The notes under the pieces: model-generated
Told to the model about the DNA's origin: nothing
The model's database searches: none
What the model saw: only the letters and a program-made list of their open reading frames with translations
DNA from: Streptomyces viridochromogenes
Lineage (GTDB): Bacteria; Actinomycetota; Actinomycetes; Streptomycetales; Streptomycetaceae
Assembly (NCBI RefSeq): GCF_001270495.1
Contig: NZ_LGUR01000209.1
Coordinates: forward strand, 1-64,000
DNA length: 64,000 nt
Reading direction: 5' to 3'
Position numbers and translations under genes: made by a program
Shown here: piece after piece, positions 27,112 to 36,318 of the stretch
Numbering within the stretch: position 1 is the first letter of the stretch
Layout of the letters: every line of letters begins with the position of its first letter

Positions 27112-28347
27112 GTGTCCTCTCTCATATCCGCTGACCACGACCCGTCGGATGCCGTTTCCAGAGCCCTCCGAAAGGTGCAGGAGACCGAAGCGACCATCCA
27201 TGCCTGGACTCTGGTGGACGCGCAGAATGCTCGCACGGCGGCCGAGCGTGTGGTCGACGGTCCGCTGCGCGGTGTGCCGTTCGGTGTCAAGGACCTTATC
27301 GACGTCGCAGGGCTGCCCACCGAATGCGGCTCGTCACTGCGCCGCGGACGGATAGCCCAGACCGATGCCTGGCTGGTGGACCGCCTGCGCCGGGCGGGCG
27401 CCGTGCCTCTGGGAAAGACGGTCACCACCGAGTTCGGCTACTTCCACCCCGGACCCACCCGCAACCCGCACAACCCGGCCCACACCCCAGGCGGCTCATC
27501 CAGCGGATCGGCTGCTGCCGTGGCGGCGGGGGTGGTGCCCTTCGCGCTGGGCTCGCAGACAGCGGGCTCCCTGACCAGACCCGCCTCCTTCTGCGGTGTC
27601 GCCGGGTACGTCCCCCCCGTCGGCGCTTGGTCCACGCGAGGCATCAGCGGACTGAGCCCGAGCCTGGACGCGCCGGGAGTGCTTGCCCCAGGAGTCGCCG
27701 ATCTGGCGGTAGTGGTCAAGGCCGTCGACGGCACCACGGCCGGCGTCCCGGAATCCATCCGGGTGTTGGTGTGGCCAGGTACCGAACTGGCCGATATCGA
27801 CCCGGCGATGCTCGACCTGCTCAACCGTACCGGCCAGGCACTGGCGTCAGCCGGGGCGCAGACCGACGACCTCGGAGGCCAGGGCCACACCCCCGAACTC
27901 GCCGATACCCACGCCACCGTCATGGCCTATGAGGCCGCGCGTTCCCTGGCCGCGGAAGCAAAGCATCCCCAGGCGCTGAGCGAGCCCCTGCGCGCACTCC
28001 TGGAACGCGGACGAACGACTTCGGATGCCGACTACCAGGCAGCGCTGGGCACTGCACGGACTGCTCGTGAGCGCATCCTTGATCTGCTCACCCGGGTCGA
28101 CGTGATTCTCGGCCCGGCGGCCATCGGCCCCGCTCCGCGAGGGCTGGCGGGCACCGGAAACCCCGTACTCAGCCGCCCCTGGCAGTTGCTCGGCCTGCCT
28201 GTCGTCACCGTCCCGGGCCATACGAACGCTCAGGGCATGCCCCTTGGCCTCCAACTCGTCGGCCACCCGGAACACGTGGGACATCTGCTCGGTATCGCGG
28301 AACACGTGGAGAGCCTCATCCGGGGGGCGCGTCGATCCGACGACTGA
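27112..28347 (+). CDS. iacH: Amidase-signature hydrolase IacH
   Basis: 411 aa. The amidase Ser-cisSer-Lys triad is visible: Lys in VPFGVKDLID, the Gly/Ser-rich GGSSSGSAAAV and GSQTAGSLTRP. In the iac pathway it is the proposed amide hydrolase that opens or trims the oxidised indole intermediate. The GTG start lies 38 bp after iacG with a weak ribosome site, so it probably depends on coupling. Confidence 0.88.
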   Translation: MSSLISADHDPSDAVSRALRKVQETEATIHAWTLVDAQNARTAAERVVDGPLRGVPFGVKDLIDVAGLPTECGSSLRRGRIAQTDAWLVDRLRRAGAVPLGKTVTTEFGYFHPGPTRNPHNPAHTPGGSSSGSAAAVAAGVVPFALGSQTAGSLTRPASFCGVAGYVPPVGAWSTRGISGLSPSLDAPGVLAPGVADLAVVVKAVDGTTAGVPESIRVLVWPGTELADIDPAMLDLLNRTGQALASAGAQTDDLGGQGHTPELADTHATVMAYEAARSLAAEAKHPQALSEPLRALLERGRTTSDADYQAALGTARTARERILDLLTRVDVILGPAAIGPAPRGLAGTGNPVLSRPWQLLGLPVVTVPGHTNAQGMPLGLQLVGHPEHVGHLLGIAEHVESLIRGARRSDD

Positions 28348-28456
28348 TCTTCGTCGCGGACAGCACCCCGTCGACCACGTCTGCTTCCCGCCCGCCCTGA
28401 GCCGACGTCGCCGGGCGTCGATGCCCTCGCCCGCACCAGCGGAAGGACACACCCAC

Positions 28457-28994
28457 ATGACAGACGAGGCCCTGATGGCCTCACTCGTCCAGCGCATCGA
28501 GGTGCTGGAGGCCGAGGCCGACATCCGTCGCATCCAGGCCCGCTACATGTTCCTGTGCGACACCCCCAACCCTGAATTCGGCGTGGGGGACGACAGCCAC
28601 CGTATCGACCTGATCATGGAGCTCTACTCCGAGGACGCCGTCTGGGAGGGGGTCGGCGAGTACTACGACCACCAGTTCGGCCGTGCGGAGGGCCAGGCCG
28701 AGATCCGTCGCCACTTCGAGGGCTTCTGGGGGCGGAAGCAGGATCCCGCCCTGCTGCTCAACGCCCACTACCTCACGTCGGAGCAGATCCATGTCGACGG
28801 TGACGAGGCCTCCGGGCAGTGGATCCACATGCAGCCGTGGCGGAGCATGGAAGATCGCACGAACACGCACCGAGAACGTCTTCATCGCCCCCCCCCTGCC
28901 GGAGAACTTCGCCGAGAGCTACCCTTCGATGTCGGTACTGATCGACCGTAGCCATCCGCCTTTGCAGCGCACGGGGGCTTCCCCTGTAGCGTGA
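28457..28994 (+). pseudogene. iacI: IacI, disrupted by internal deletion and frame change
   Basis: Starts normally at ATG 28457 after GGAAGGACAC: LCDTPNPEFGVGDD, EDAVWEGVGEYYDHQFGRAEG, then HMQPW near 28840. From there the correct ending continues in another frame (AWKIARTRTENVFIAPPLPE, then SYPSMSVLIDR). The stretch of about 20 residues expected between the two parts is missing, so this looks like an out-of-frame deletion rather than a single-base error, although a C9 run follows at ~28889. Related to the intact gene at 18165. Confidence 0.75.
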
Positions 28995-29119
28995 GCACTG
29001 TTTGCCATGCGGAAGCGGCCGGCGTAACCGATCGCGGTGCGAAGGCGATCGGGCTGACGCAGCCGAGCCCCGAGTGCCTGCGTCACGTGTGGAGGCGGGT
29101 GACCGCCACAGCTCGGCGA

Positions 29120-29330
29120 AACGCGCCTCATCCGCCCGAACAGCGCTTCTTTCTCGCAAGGTCTCTTCTTCAGGGTCACGTCGAGGCTCTCCGCGGCCGT
29201 GCTGTGCGCGTTGGTAGCCACCGCTCCATGAGAGCGGGGCACGCCGAGCCGGCAGCACACCTTCGCGAACTCCTTCGGCGCGTACCGGGTGGACTCAACT
29301 GATCGTCGCAGCACCTCGTAACTCGGAGGC
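29120..29330 (-). mobile_element. IS3-family transposase fragment
   Basis: On the minus strand: STRYAPKEFAKVCCRLGVPR, SHGAVATNAHSTAAES and LDVTLKKRPCEKEALF. This matches the rve integrase-core segment of IS3 OrfB, with the third acidic residue (E of AAES) present but the expected DNA in front of it changed. Ends on both sides are missing. Confidence 0.7.
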
Positions 29331-29374
29331 GGGGCGATGCACGTCTCGTCCTGTACCCGCGCACCGACACTGGG

Positions 29375-29560
29375 GGGCGGCGGCAGTGGACCACCGTACG
29401 GACGGTCACCGGGCAGGCCAATCCCAACGGAGCTGCACAGACCCATATCCTCACCGGCAGCACGGCGCGATACGTCCGCGTCCGGGTGACCCGCCTGGGA
29501 ACCCCTGCATCGGACGAGACAACCAACTACCGGCTGTAGCTTGCCGAGTCGCGTGGTGGC
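29375..29560 (+). pseudogene. Discoidin (F5/8 type C) domain fragment with nonsense codon
   Basis: Reads QWTTVRTVTGQANPNG, THILTGSTARYVRVRVTRLG, ASDETTNYRL, stop, LAE. In actinomycete carbohydrate-binding domains the last motif is NYRLQLAE, so the TAG at 29538-29540 most simply arose from CAG. It is a remnant of a secreted glycosidase or lectin. Confidence 0.6.
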
Positions 29561-29999
29561 CGCCCAACGGTACGGGCCGTCCGGAGGGACGCGGCACACA
29601 CGATGTCTCCGGCAAGTCCGCCGACAACGAGGCCATCGGGCACGACATCTTCCTGGCGGCCTCGACCGGCAGTGCGAGTGACGCGCTGCGTGCGCCCGGG
29701 CTGCCGAGCCCCCAGGAGCTACGCCGGACGCCTCGCAGGCGCCGCTCCCTTGACCACCTCCCCGAGGTCTCCTCCCCGCCGACCGGGGGCGGGCACCTTC
29801 TTCCTCGTTTCCCGGCATCTCTGCCAAGAGAGTGTCACCCGGTTCGTCGTCACCGGCGCGAACGCCTCCTTCACTGTCAGCGGCTCCACCCTCGTCGTGG
29901 CCAGGGCCACCAAGGTGCTGCCGCTGAACAAGGCGGGCCGCTACGACCCCGCCACCGGCTGAAGCGGCTCTACGACTCCAGCCGCTCCTTCCTCGTCGG

Positions 30000-30240
30000 T
30001 TGCAGTGGCATTCTGCCGCCTCGGCTGTCACCGCACGCATCCGCAAGGCCGTCCGCTCCCGCGGGCACTTCCCCACGGAACAGTTCGCCTTCAAGTACGT
30101 CTACATGGCCGTCATGAGCCTCGACCCGACCGGCGCCGGCCGCAAACGCTGGACCATGCGCTGGCAGGGCGCCATGAACGCCTTCGACCTGGCCTTCGAC
30201 GGTCGCCTCACCGCAGGCCAACTCCAGCCACAGCACACAC
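30000..30240 (+). mobile_element. IS256-family (mutator) transposase, C-terminal remnant
   Basis: Frame with ARIRKAVRSRGHFPTEQ, YMAVMSLDPTGAGRKRW and TMRWQGAMNAFDLAFDGRL, the typical end of mutator-type transposases. The catalytic domain and the usual NAIES motif upstream are missing. Confidence 0.75.
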
Positions 30241-30319
30241 AGTTACGCCGACGTCTCGGAGGCCGGACCGCATTCTTTACCGAACCGTCCGGCTGCGGGG
30301 TCCGCCACAGCGGTACGGC

Positions 30320-30351
30320 ATGCGATCACGAACATGCGTCCGTGATCGCAT
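30320..30351. repeat. Perfect 11-bp inverted repeat
   Basis: ATGCGATCACG (30320-30330) and CGTGATCGCAT (30341-30351) with a 10-base loop that contains ATGCG again. It could be an IS end, a recombination site or a terminator for the aldehyde dehydrogenase gene that ends at 30605 and runs leftward. Confidence 0.65.
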
Positions 30352-30604
30352 CCTGCCTCTCGTCGCCCGTCGGCGTAGCTCCGTTGGAATGGGCGTGTGC
30401 CTCGCGGCCAGTGAAGGTCATTTCCGGTTGCGGGGAGAAGATGACGGCACGGGTGGTCCGGGCTGTACGAAGGCGAGCACTGCCTCGGTCAGAGCCGGAG
30501 CGGTCAGCTCGTCCTGTCCTGGGAGGTCCCAGTGCGACCGGTCATCCGCGCCCGAGACGGTCCCGTCCGTACGGCACTTCCCACCTGCGCCGTCACCGTG
30601 CTGC

Positions 30605-32050
30605 TCAGAGATACACCGACTGGATCTGGAGGTACGCTTCCAAGCCCTCCGGGCCGAGCTCGCTGCCCAGGCCGCTGGCCTTGAAACCGCCGAAGGGAGC
30701 CACCGGGTCGGGCAGGTAGCGGTTCACGCCGATGGTGCCGGTCTGTACCCGGCGAGCGACGGCCGCTCCGCGCTCGGGGTCCGCGGTCCACACGGTACCT
30801 CCAAGACCGTAGTCGGAGTCGTTGGCGATCCGGATCGCCTCGTCGACGCCGTCGTACGGCAGCACGCAGAGCACCGGGCCGAAGATCTCCTCCTGGGCGA
30901 TGACGGAACCGTTGTCCACGTCCGCGAAGACCGTCGGCTCGACGAACCAGCCCTGGTCCAGACCCGCCGGACGGCCGCCGCCGGTGGTGAGACGAGCACC
31001 CTCACTGCGTCCCTTCGCGATGTAGCTCTCCACCCGGTCCCGCTGCTGCGGGGTGGCCATCGGACCGATGAGGGTGCTCTCGTCGAGCGCGTTGCCGACG
31101 GGGAGGCCGCGGGCGAGGTCGGTGAAAAGGTCCACGATCTCGGTGTACCGGCTTCGCGGTGCCAGGATGCGGCTGCTGAGGAAGCAGGTCTGACCGTTGT
31201 TCAGAAACGTCGAGATCGTCAGCTCCTGTCCGAGCTTCGTCGGGTCCAGGTCGGCGTCCTCCAGGATGATCGCGGCCGACTTTCCGCCCAGCTCCAGCGT
31301 CACCGGCCGTAGCAGGCGCCCACAGACCTCGGCGATGGCACGCCCCGCCGCCGTGGATCCTGTGAAGGCGACCTTGTCGACCTGAGGGTGCGACACCAGG
31401 TACGCACCCGCCTCCCGGCCGCCCGGAACAATGTTGATCACACCCGCCGGAACTCCTGCCGCCTCCGCCGCCTCGGCAACCAGGAAGGCGTCCAGGACCG
31501 TCTCCGGGGACGGCTTGAACACCACCGTGCAGCCGGCTGCCATCGCGGGCGCGATCTTGAAGGTGGACAGCACCTGCGGGAAGTTCCACGGCACAATGGC
31601 CGCGACCACTCCGACAGGCACCTTGCGGACCTCGGCAGAGCCCCCGAGGAGTCCGCTTCGGACCCCGGAGAAGGACGTCTCACGGGCCAGGCCGGCGTAG
31701 TAGCGCATCACCGCGGCCGGGAAGCCGCCCTCCAGCTGCCGCGCGGTCGAGATCGGCATTCCGTTCTGGCTGCTGACCGCCTGCGCGATGTTCTCGGCAC
31801 GGGCTTCGAGTTCAGTGGCGAACGCCTCCATCACGTCGGCCCGGCGTGCCGGCTCCCACGTGGCCCAGCCACCCGGATCGTCAAAGGCCCGTCGCGCCGC
31901 AGCGACCGCCGCGTCGACGTCCTGTTCGACGGCCTCGGGCACGCTGCCGAGCGAAACCCCGGTGCTCGGGTTGACCGGAGTGATGACACGGTCAGTGCTG
32001 GGGCGAACCCACTCGCCGCCGATGAACAGCTTTTCATAGCCGCGATCCAT
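30605..32050 (-). CDS. NAD(P)-dependent aldehyde dehydrogenase
   Basis: 481 aa ALDH superfamily enzyme. Catalytic Glu lies in LELGGKSA and the nucleophile Cys in NNGQTCFLSSRIL; FTGSTAAGRAI is the cofactor turn and VPWNFPQVL the N-terminal signature. ATG 32050 has GGAGAG upstream. The substrate is unknown. Within a catabolic island it might oxidise indole-3-acetaldehyde or another arylaldehyde to the acid, which is only an inference from context. Confidence 0.9.
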   Translation of the reverse strand: MDRGYEKLFIGGEWVRPSTDRVITPVNPSTGVSLGSVPEAVEQDVDAAVAAARRAFDDPGGWATWEPARRADVMEAFATELEARAENIAQAVSSQNGMPISTARQLEGGFPAAVMRYYAGLARETSFSGVRSGLLGGSAEVRKVPVGVVAAIVPWNFPQVLSTFKIAPAMAAGCTVVFKPSPETVLDAFLVAEAAEAAGVPAGVINIVPGGREAGAYLVSHPQVDKVAFTGSTAAGRAIAEVCGRLLRPVTLELGGKSAAIILEDADLDPTKLGQELTISTFLNNGQTCFLSSRILAPRSRYTEIVDLFTDLARGLPVGNALDESTLIGPMATPQQRDRVESYIAKGRSEGARLTTGGGRPAGLDQGWFVEPTVFADVDNGSVIAQEEIFGPVLCVLPYDGVDEAIRIANDSDYGLGGTVWTADPERGAAVARRVQTGTIGVNRYLPDPVAPFGGFKASGLGSELGPEGLEAYLQIQSVYL

Positions 32051-32422
32051 CAGTGCTCTCCTCGTGATCCGGACCCGCGCTGTCCTCGGGGATACGGGTC
32101 TCGGCACGACCCTCACCCGAGTGGGACGTCGCAGGTCGCCCCTGGGTGCACGGAGATCCGCCAGAGAATGCACACAGGGTGCCGCCGTGAGCGGCGGTCC
32201 CGCATGACGGGTAGGCCGTGCCGGTCGGCATCCCAGCCGGTCAGGTACAGGGTTCCAAGCGAAGAGGGGAGCGGTCTCCCGTTCTGTGAAGGGGCACCGG
32301 GCGATCGCCGGCCACGGAGGCAGACTTCGGTCTGGCCCTGGTTTCTCTCCTGGTGGTCGGGCTCATCGGAAGGCGGCGGCCGAGTTCCGCACCCACGCGT
32401 TCCGCGCCCACAGGTGCGGGCA

Positions 32423-34737
32423 CTACCGGAATGCCTGCCCCTGTGACAGCTTCACTTCGGCCCAGATGGTCTTGCCGTTGCGCGGGTAGCGACTGCCCCA
32501 TCGATGGGCGAGCTGAGCCAGGATGAGAAGGCCGCGACCGCCCTCGTCTCGCAGATGAGCGCCCAGGAGGGTGTCCGTAGCGGATGGCGTTGGTGACCAG
32601 CTCGCCGACGATGAGCTCCGCGGTGAAGGCGACTTCCTCAAGGTGCCGGTCGGCCAGGCGCGCGAAGGGCAGCTCACGCGCATGAGTGACAACCGTGGGG
32701 TCGGGGGCCGGCTCCCAGGAATCGACCTGGTCGGTGCCCAACGCCTGCGTCCGGGCCGGTAGCAGGGCGGCACCGTCGGATCGACGTTCAGGGAGCAGGG
32801 CATGCAGGGCCCTGTCGCACGTCTCGTCCAGGGGGGGCGAGCCGGGGCGGCGAGCACGTCACCGAGCGCGGGGTGTGCCGCGTCCATGTCGGGGTCCGGG
32901 CGTTCGATCAGACCGTCGGTGTAGAGAGCGAGGACACTGCCCCTCGGGAGTTCGAAATCCGCGACTTCGGAGGGCAGACCACCCAGGCCGAGCGGTGGGC
33001 CGGCCGGAGGGTCCAGGAAATCCACGGTGCTGTCCGGAGTGATGAGCGCCGGCGCGGGCCGGCTCGGGCCATGGAACAGCGCCGGGAGATCGGGTCGTAC
33101 ACCGCGTACAGACATGTGGCCCCACCTCACCCGTAGTGCTTTCGGCCGTGAGTTCGCCTCCGACACCTCCTTGTCGTCCATGCGCAGCACGAGGTCGTCC
33201 AGTTGGGTGAGCAGCTCGTCGGGGGCCAGATCCACGTCGGCCAGGGTGCGGACCGCCGTACACAGACGACCCATCCTGGCGGAGGCCTGAATGCAGTGGC
33301 CGACCACATCTCCCACCACGAGCGCGACTCTTGCCCCGGAGAGTGGGATGACGTCGAACCAGTCACCGCCGATACCGATGCCCGGATCGGCGGCAGATAG
33401 TGGGACGCGACCTCCACGGCCGCCTGGTGCGGCCCGTGGTGCGGCGGCAGGAGACTTGCTTGCAGAGTGAGCGCGATTTCCCGTTCGCGGGTGTACCGGC
33501 GGGCGTTGTCGACGTACACCGCCGCCAGGCCCGCGAGCTCTTCGGCCAGCCGGAGGTCCTCGTCCTCGTAGGGCTTGGGTGTGCGGTGACGGCTGAAGAA
33601 GGCAAGCCCCAAGATCGTGCCCCCCCCGCGCGCAGCGGTACGACGATCACCGAGTGGATCCCGTGGGGTCGGATGCTCCGTGCGCGCTCGGGATGGCCAG
33701 CGCGTGACCGGTCGATTGAGCTTTCCCGGTAGGTGTGCACTGCCCCGAGGGGAATCACCGCTTCGGGGCAGCCCGGCAGTACGGAGCGCTGAGCTGCCGG
33801 CCGCAGGATCAGGTCGTCGTCGCCTGCGGGGTGGGCATCCTCGCCACCGAGGACGCTGTCGAGAAGGTCCACGATGACGAAGTCGGCAAAATGCTCCGTG
33901 CCGAGTTCCGCCAGTTCCTCCGCGGTGCGGGTCAGACCGAGCGTGCTGCCGATGCGTGAGCCGGCCGCGACCAGCAGGCTCAGCCGCTGACGGGCGCGCA
34001 ACTGCTCGGTCGCGTCCATCGCGGCGACCGACAGGGCGCAGGTACGTCCCGTGTGGTCCTTGACCGGGTACAGCGACGCCAGTCATGGGCGCGGGTCTCA
34101 CCGGGGGTACGGCGTACGACTCCTGAAATCCCACTTCTCCGGTCCGCCAGACCTGCTCGGCGATCTCACCCAGGTTCTCCAGGCCTGCGATGGGCCGGCC
34201 TGCGTCGGAATGGCTGAGGGGCACTCCGATCAGTTGCGCTTCCGGCTTTCCCATGATGCGTGTCATCGCCGTGTTCGCCGCGAGGCAGAGTCCTTGTCGG
34301 TCGAAGAGCGCCATGGGAAGCGGGAGCTGCTCCAGTGCCCACTGCTTGAGGACGGACGTCGCGGGTACGCCGTCCGCACTTGTGAGCGAATCCGCAGGCG
34401 CGCCGGGCAGAGGGACGGTGGCGAACCACCGTACTTCTCCCGACGCTCCCAGCAGCGGCTGCGCCTGGAGGTGTATCCGCAGAGGGTGGCCCTCGGGGTG
34501 CAGCACGGTCAGCGGGGAAGCCCATGCCTCCCGTTCCGCCCAGCAGCGCCGGACGGAAGCAGGAAGCAGCTCGGCGAGCAGTCGTGCCGCCGCCGTCCCC
34601 ATCACCTCGACCGGCTCGTATCCGAGCAGCTCACGTGCATCCCTGCTCCAGGCGGTCACCACTCCCCGGGCATCCACTGCGAACGACGCGGTCAGCCCCG
34701 CGAGCAGTTTCAGGTGGTGAGTGACACGCTCGTTCAT
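32423..34737 (-). pseudogene. PAS-GAF-PP2C-HATPase regulator, heavily degraded second copy
   Basis: From ATG 34737: a PAS region (ELLGYEPVEVMG), a second PAS, a GAF domain (HSVIVVPLRAGG), PP2C (VVGDVVGHCIQAS, LYTDGLIE) and an ATPase end (DEGGRGLLILAQLAHRWG). Keeping this order needs at least four frame changes, near 34083, 33619 (C8 run), 33382 and 33125, with more in 32570-32830 where the ATPase N-box is deleted. Same architecture and orientation as 14471-16727. Clearly non-functional. Confidence 0.8.
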
Positions 34738-35201
34738 GAGGCACCTCTAGCGGGGCCGCACTGCCGCCCGTGACGCGGTCGCATCACCGCGGCCCTCATC
34801 CAGAGTGCTCTCCTCACCGTGTTTCTCCAGCCATGGTGGGCGCAGTCGTGGCAGGAATCGGCCGGGCGGCTCGGACGAGGCGGTGACCTCGCCGGGCCGG
34901 ATGGGGCGAGGACTCCTTGATCATCGAGGCGAGGTGTACGGGCAGCAGGCCGCTGGCCCTTCTGCCGGCGGGCAGAACCCGCACCAGTCAGACCAAGAGC
35001 CGGGTGCCTGTCAGCACCCGGCTCGTCAACTGGGCGTCCCCGGAGATCCGCAACCTCCCAGGAGGCACCGTCACATGATCGGTGTGCGCCGCGCGCCATG
35101 CGACTGTCGGGCACGGGCCTGTGCGGCCGAGGCCCACAGCACGTGTGCACACGGAAGGCCACGCTCGGGGCGACGGGGAGAAGCGTTTGTAGGCGGCGCC
35201 G
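34738..35201. other. Intergenic, no gene seen
   Basis: No convincing coding sequence on either strand between the degraded phosphatase and the maleylacetate reductase. The only clear structure is the hairpin at 34997-35024. Confidence 0.6.
34997..35024 (-). terminator. Hairpin downstream of the chlorocatechol-type operon
   Basis: GAGCCGGGTGC (34997-35007), loop CTGTCA, GCACCCGGCTC (35014-35024): a perfect 11-bp GC-rich stem about 180 bases after the stop of the maleylacetate reductase gene. It lacks a U run, as is usual for Streptomyces terminators. Confidence 0.6.
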
Positions 35202-36275
35202 CTACCCCTGACCAGGCCGTCGGCCATGGTAGGCGCCGTCCAGGATGAGCCGGAGCGCGGTCTCGTCGACAGCGCGGGGGTTTTCGTCGTAGCGCTTGGC
35301 CATTAGCAGGTCCACGGCATGCTCCACCTCGGGCGCCTGCATTCCCAGCGCAGCCAGGCTGGTGGACGCGCCGATCCGGTCGATGAGGCCGGCGATTCCC
35401 TCGGCTGCGGTCCGGGCGCCGAGTGCGGCCGCGATTCGGGCCGAGGCCTCGACGGCCGCAGGCTCGTTGAAGGCCACGACATGCGGCAGCACGGCTGTGT
35501 GCACCTCGGCATGCGGAAGGTCGAAAGCCCCACCGAGTACATGGCAGATCTTGTGGTGGAGACCGGAGCCGGTGGCCGCGAACGCCATACCGGCCAGGTG
35601 GGCACCGTAGAGAGCGTCCGAACGCGCTGCGACGTCCGCGCCGTCGCGGACGACGGCGGGCAGCGCGCGGCCCAGTGCCAGCACGCCCTCCTCGGCGGTG
35701 AGGCGGGGGATGGGACCGATGTGGGGGAACCACAGGGCTTCGACACAGTGAGCGAGCGCGTTGACGCCGCTGGTTGCGGTGAGGGAGGGCGGGAGCGAGA
35801 GGGTGAGTTCGGGATCGTAGACAACCACGCGGGGCAGGACGGCCGGGTTCCGGCCGGTGGTCTTCTTCTCTCCGTCGGTGAGTCCCCACACCGGAGTCAT
35901 CTCGGAGCCGGCGTAGGTGGTGGGTACGACGACGATGGGCAGGGGGAGGTCCAGTGCGATCGCCTTGGCGGTTCCCGTCGTCGAGCCGCCGCCTATGGCG
36001 AGGACGCAGTCCGCACGGATGTCCTTGGCCGCCGCGACCGCCGCCGCCGCGACGTCGACGGGAACATGGGGTCGGACGCCGGTGAAGAATCCGGCGACTC
36101 GTTCTCCGAGCGGGGCGGCGAGCTCTTCGACCATGGGACGTTCGTGCTCCGTGGCCAGGAGCAGGATGTTCCGGGCTCCCAGGCGGTCCATCTGGTCGGG
36201 CAGCGCGTGCCGTGCGGCGCCGGCGCCGAACACGACACGACCGGGCAGGGCATCGTAGGAGAAGGATACGGACAT
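35202..36275 (-). CDS. Maleylacetate reductase
   Basis: 357 aa, iron-alcohol-dehydrogenase fold. It reduces maleylacetate to 3-oxoadipate with NAD(P)H. Visible traits are FGAGAARHALPDQ, the nucleotide loop AIGGGSTTGTAKAIA, VVPTTYAGSEMTP and the metal-site segment GLHHKICHVLGGAFDLPHAE, which is typical of maleylacetate reductases rather than general Fe-ADHs. Third gene of a leftward operon, 43 bp after the cycloisomerase, with GAGAGAACC upstream. Confidence 0.88.
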   Translation of the reverse strand: MSVSFSYDALPGRVVFGAGAARHALPDQMDRLGARNILLLATEHERPMVEELAAPLGERVAGFFTGVRPHVPVDVAAAAVAAAKDIRADCVLAIGGGSTTGTAKAIALDLPLPIVVVPTTYAGSEMTPVWGLTDGEKKTTGRNPAVLPRVVVYDPELTLSLPPSLTATSGVNALAHCVEALWFPHIGPIPRLTAEEGVLALGRALPAVVRDGADVAARSDALYGAHLAGMAFAATGSGLHHKICHVLGGAFDLPHAEVHTAVLPHVVAFNEPAAVEASARIAAALGARTAAEGIAGLIDRIGASTSLAALGMQAPEVEHAVDLLMAKRYDENPRAVDETALRLILDGAYHGRRPGQG

Positions 36276-36318
36276 GTGGGGTTCTCTCGGCTTGTCTGGC
36301 GCGGACAGGTAGGGGAGG

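Larger units (their letters stand above)
28995..30604. other. Mosaic of gene remnants
   Basis: No intact gene is visible in these 1.6 kb. Pieces recognised are a reversed IS3 transposase fragment (29120-29330), a discoidin-domain fragment (29375-29560), a segment reading ASFTVSGSTLVVARATKV (about 29868-29920) of unknown origin, an IS256-family C-terminal fragment (30000-30240) and a hairpin (30320-30351). From 30360 to 30604 nothing recognisable is seen. Confidence 0.6.
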
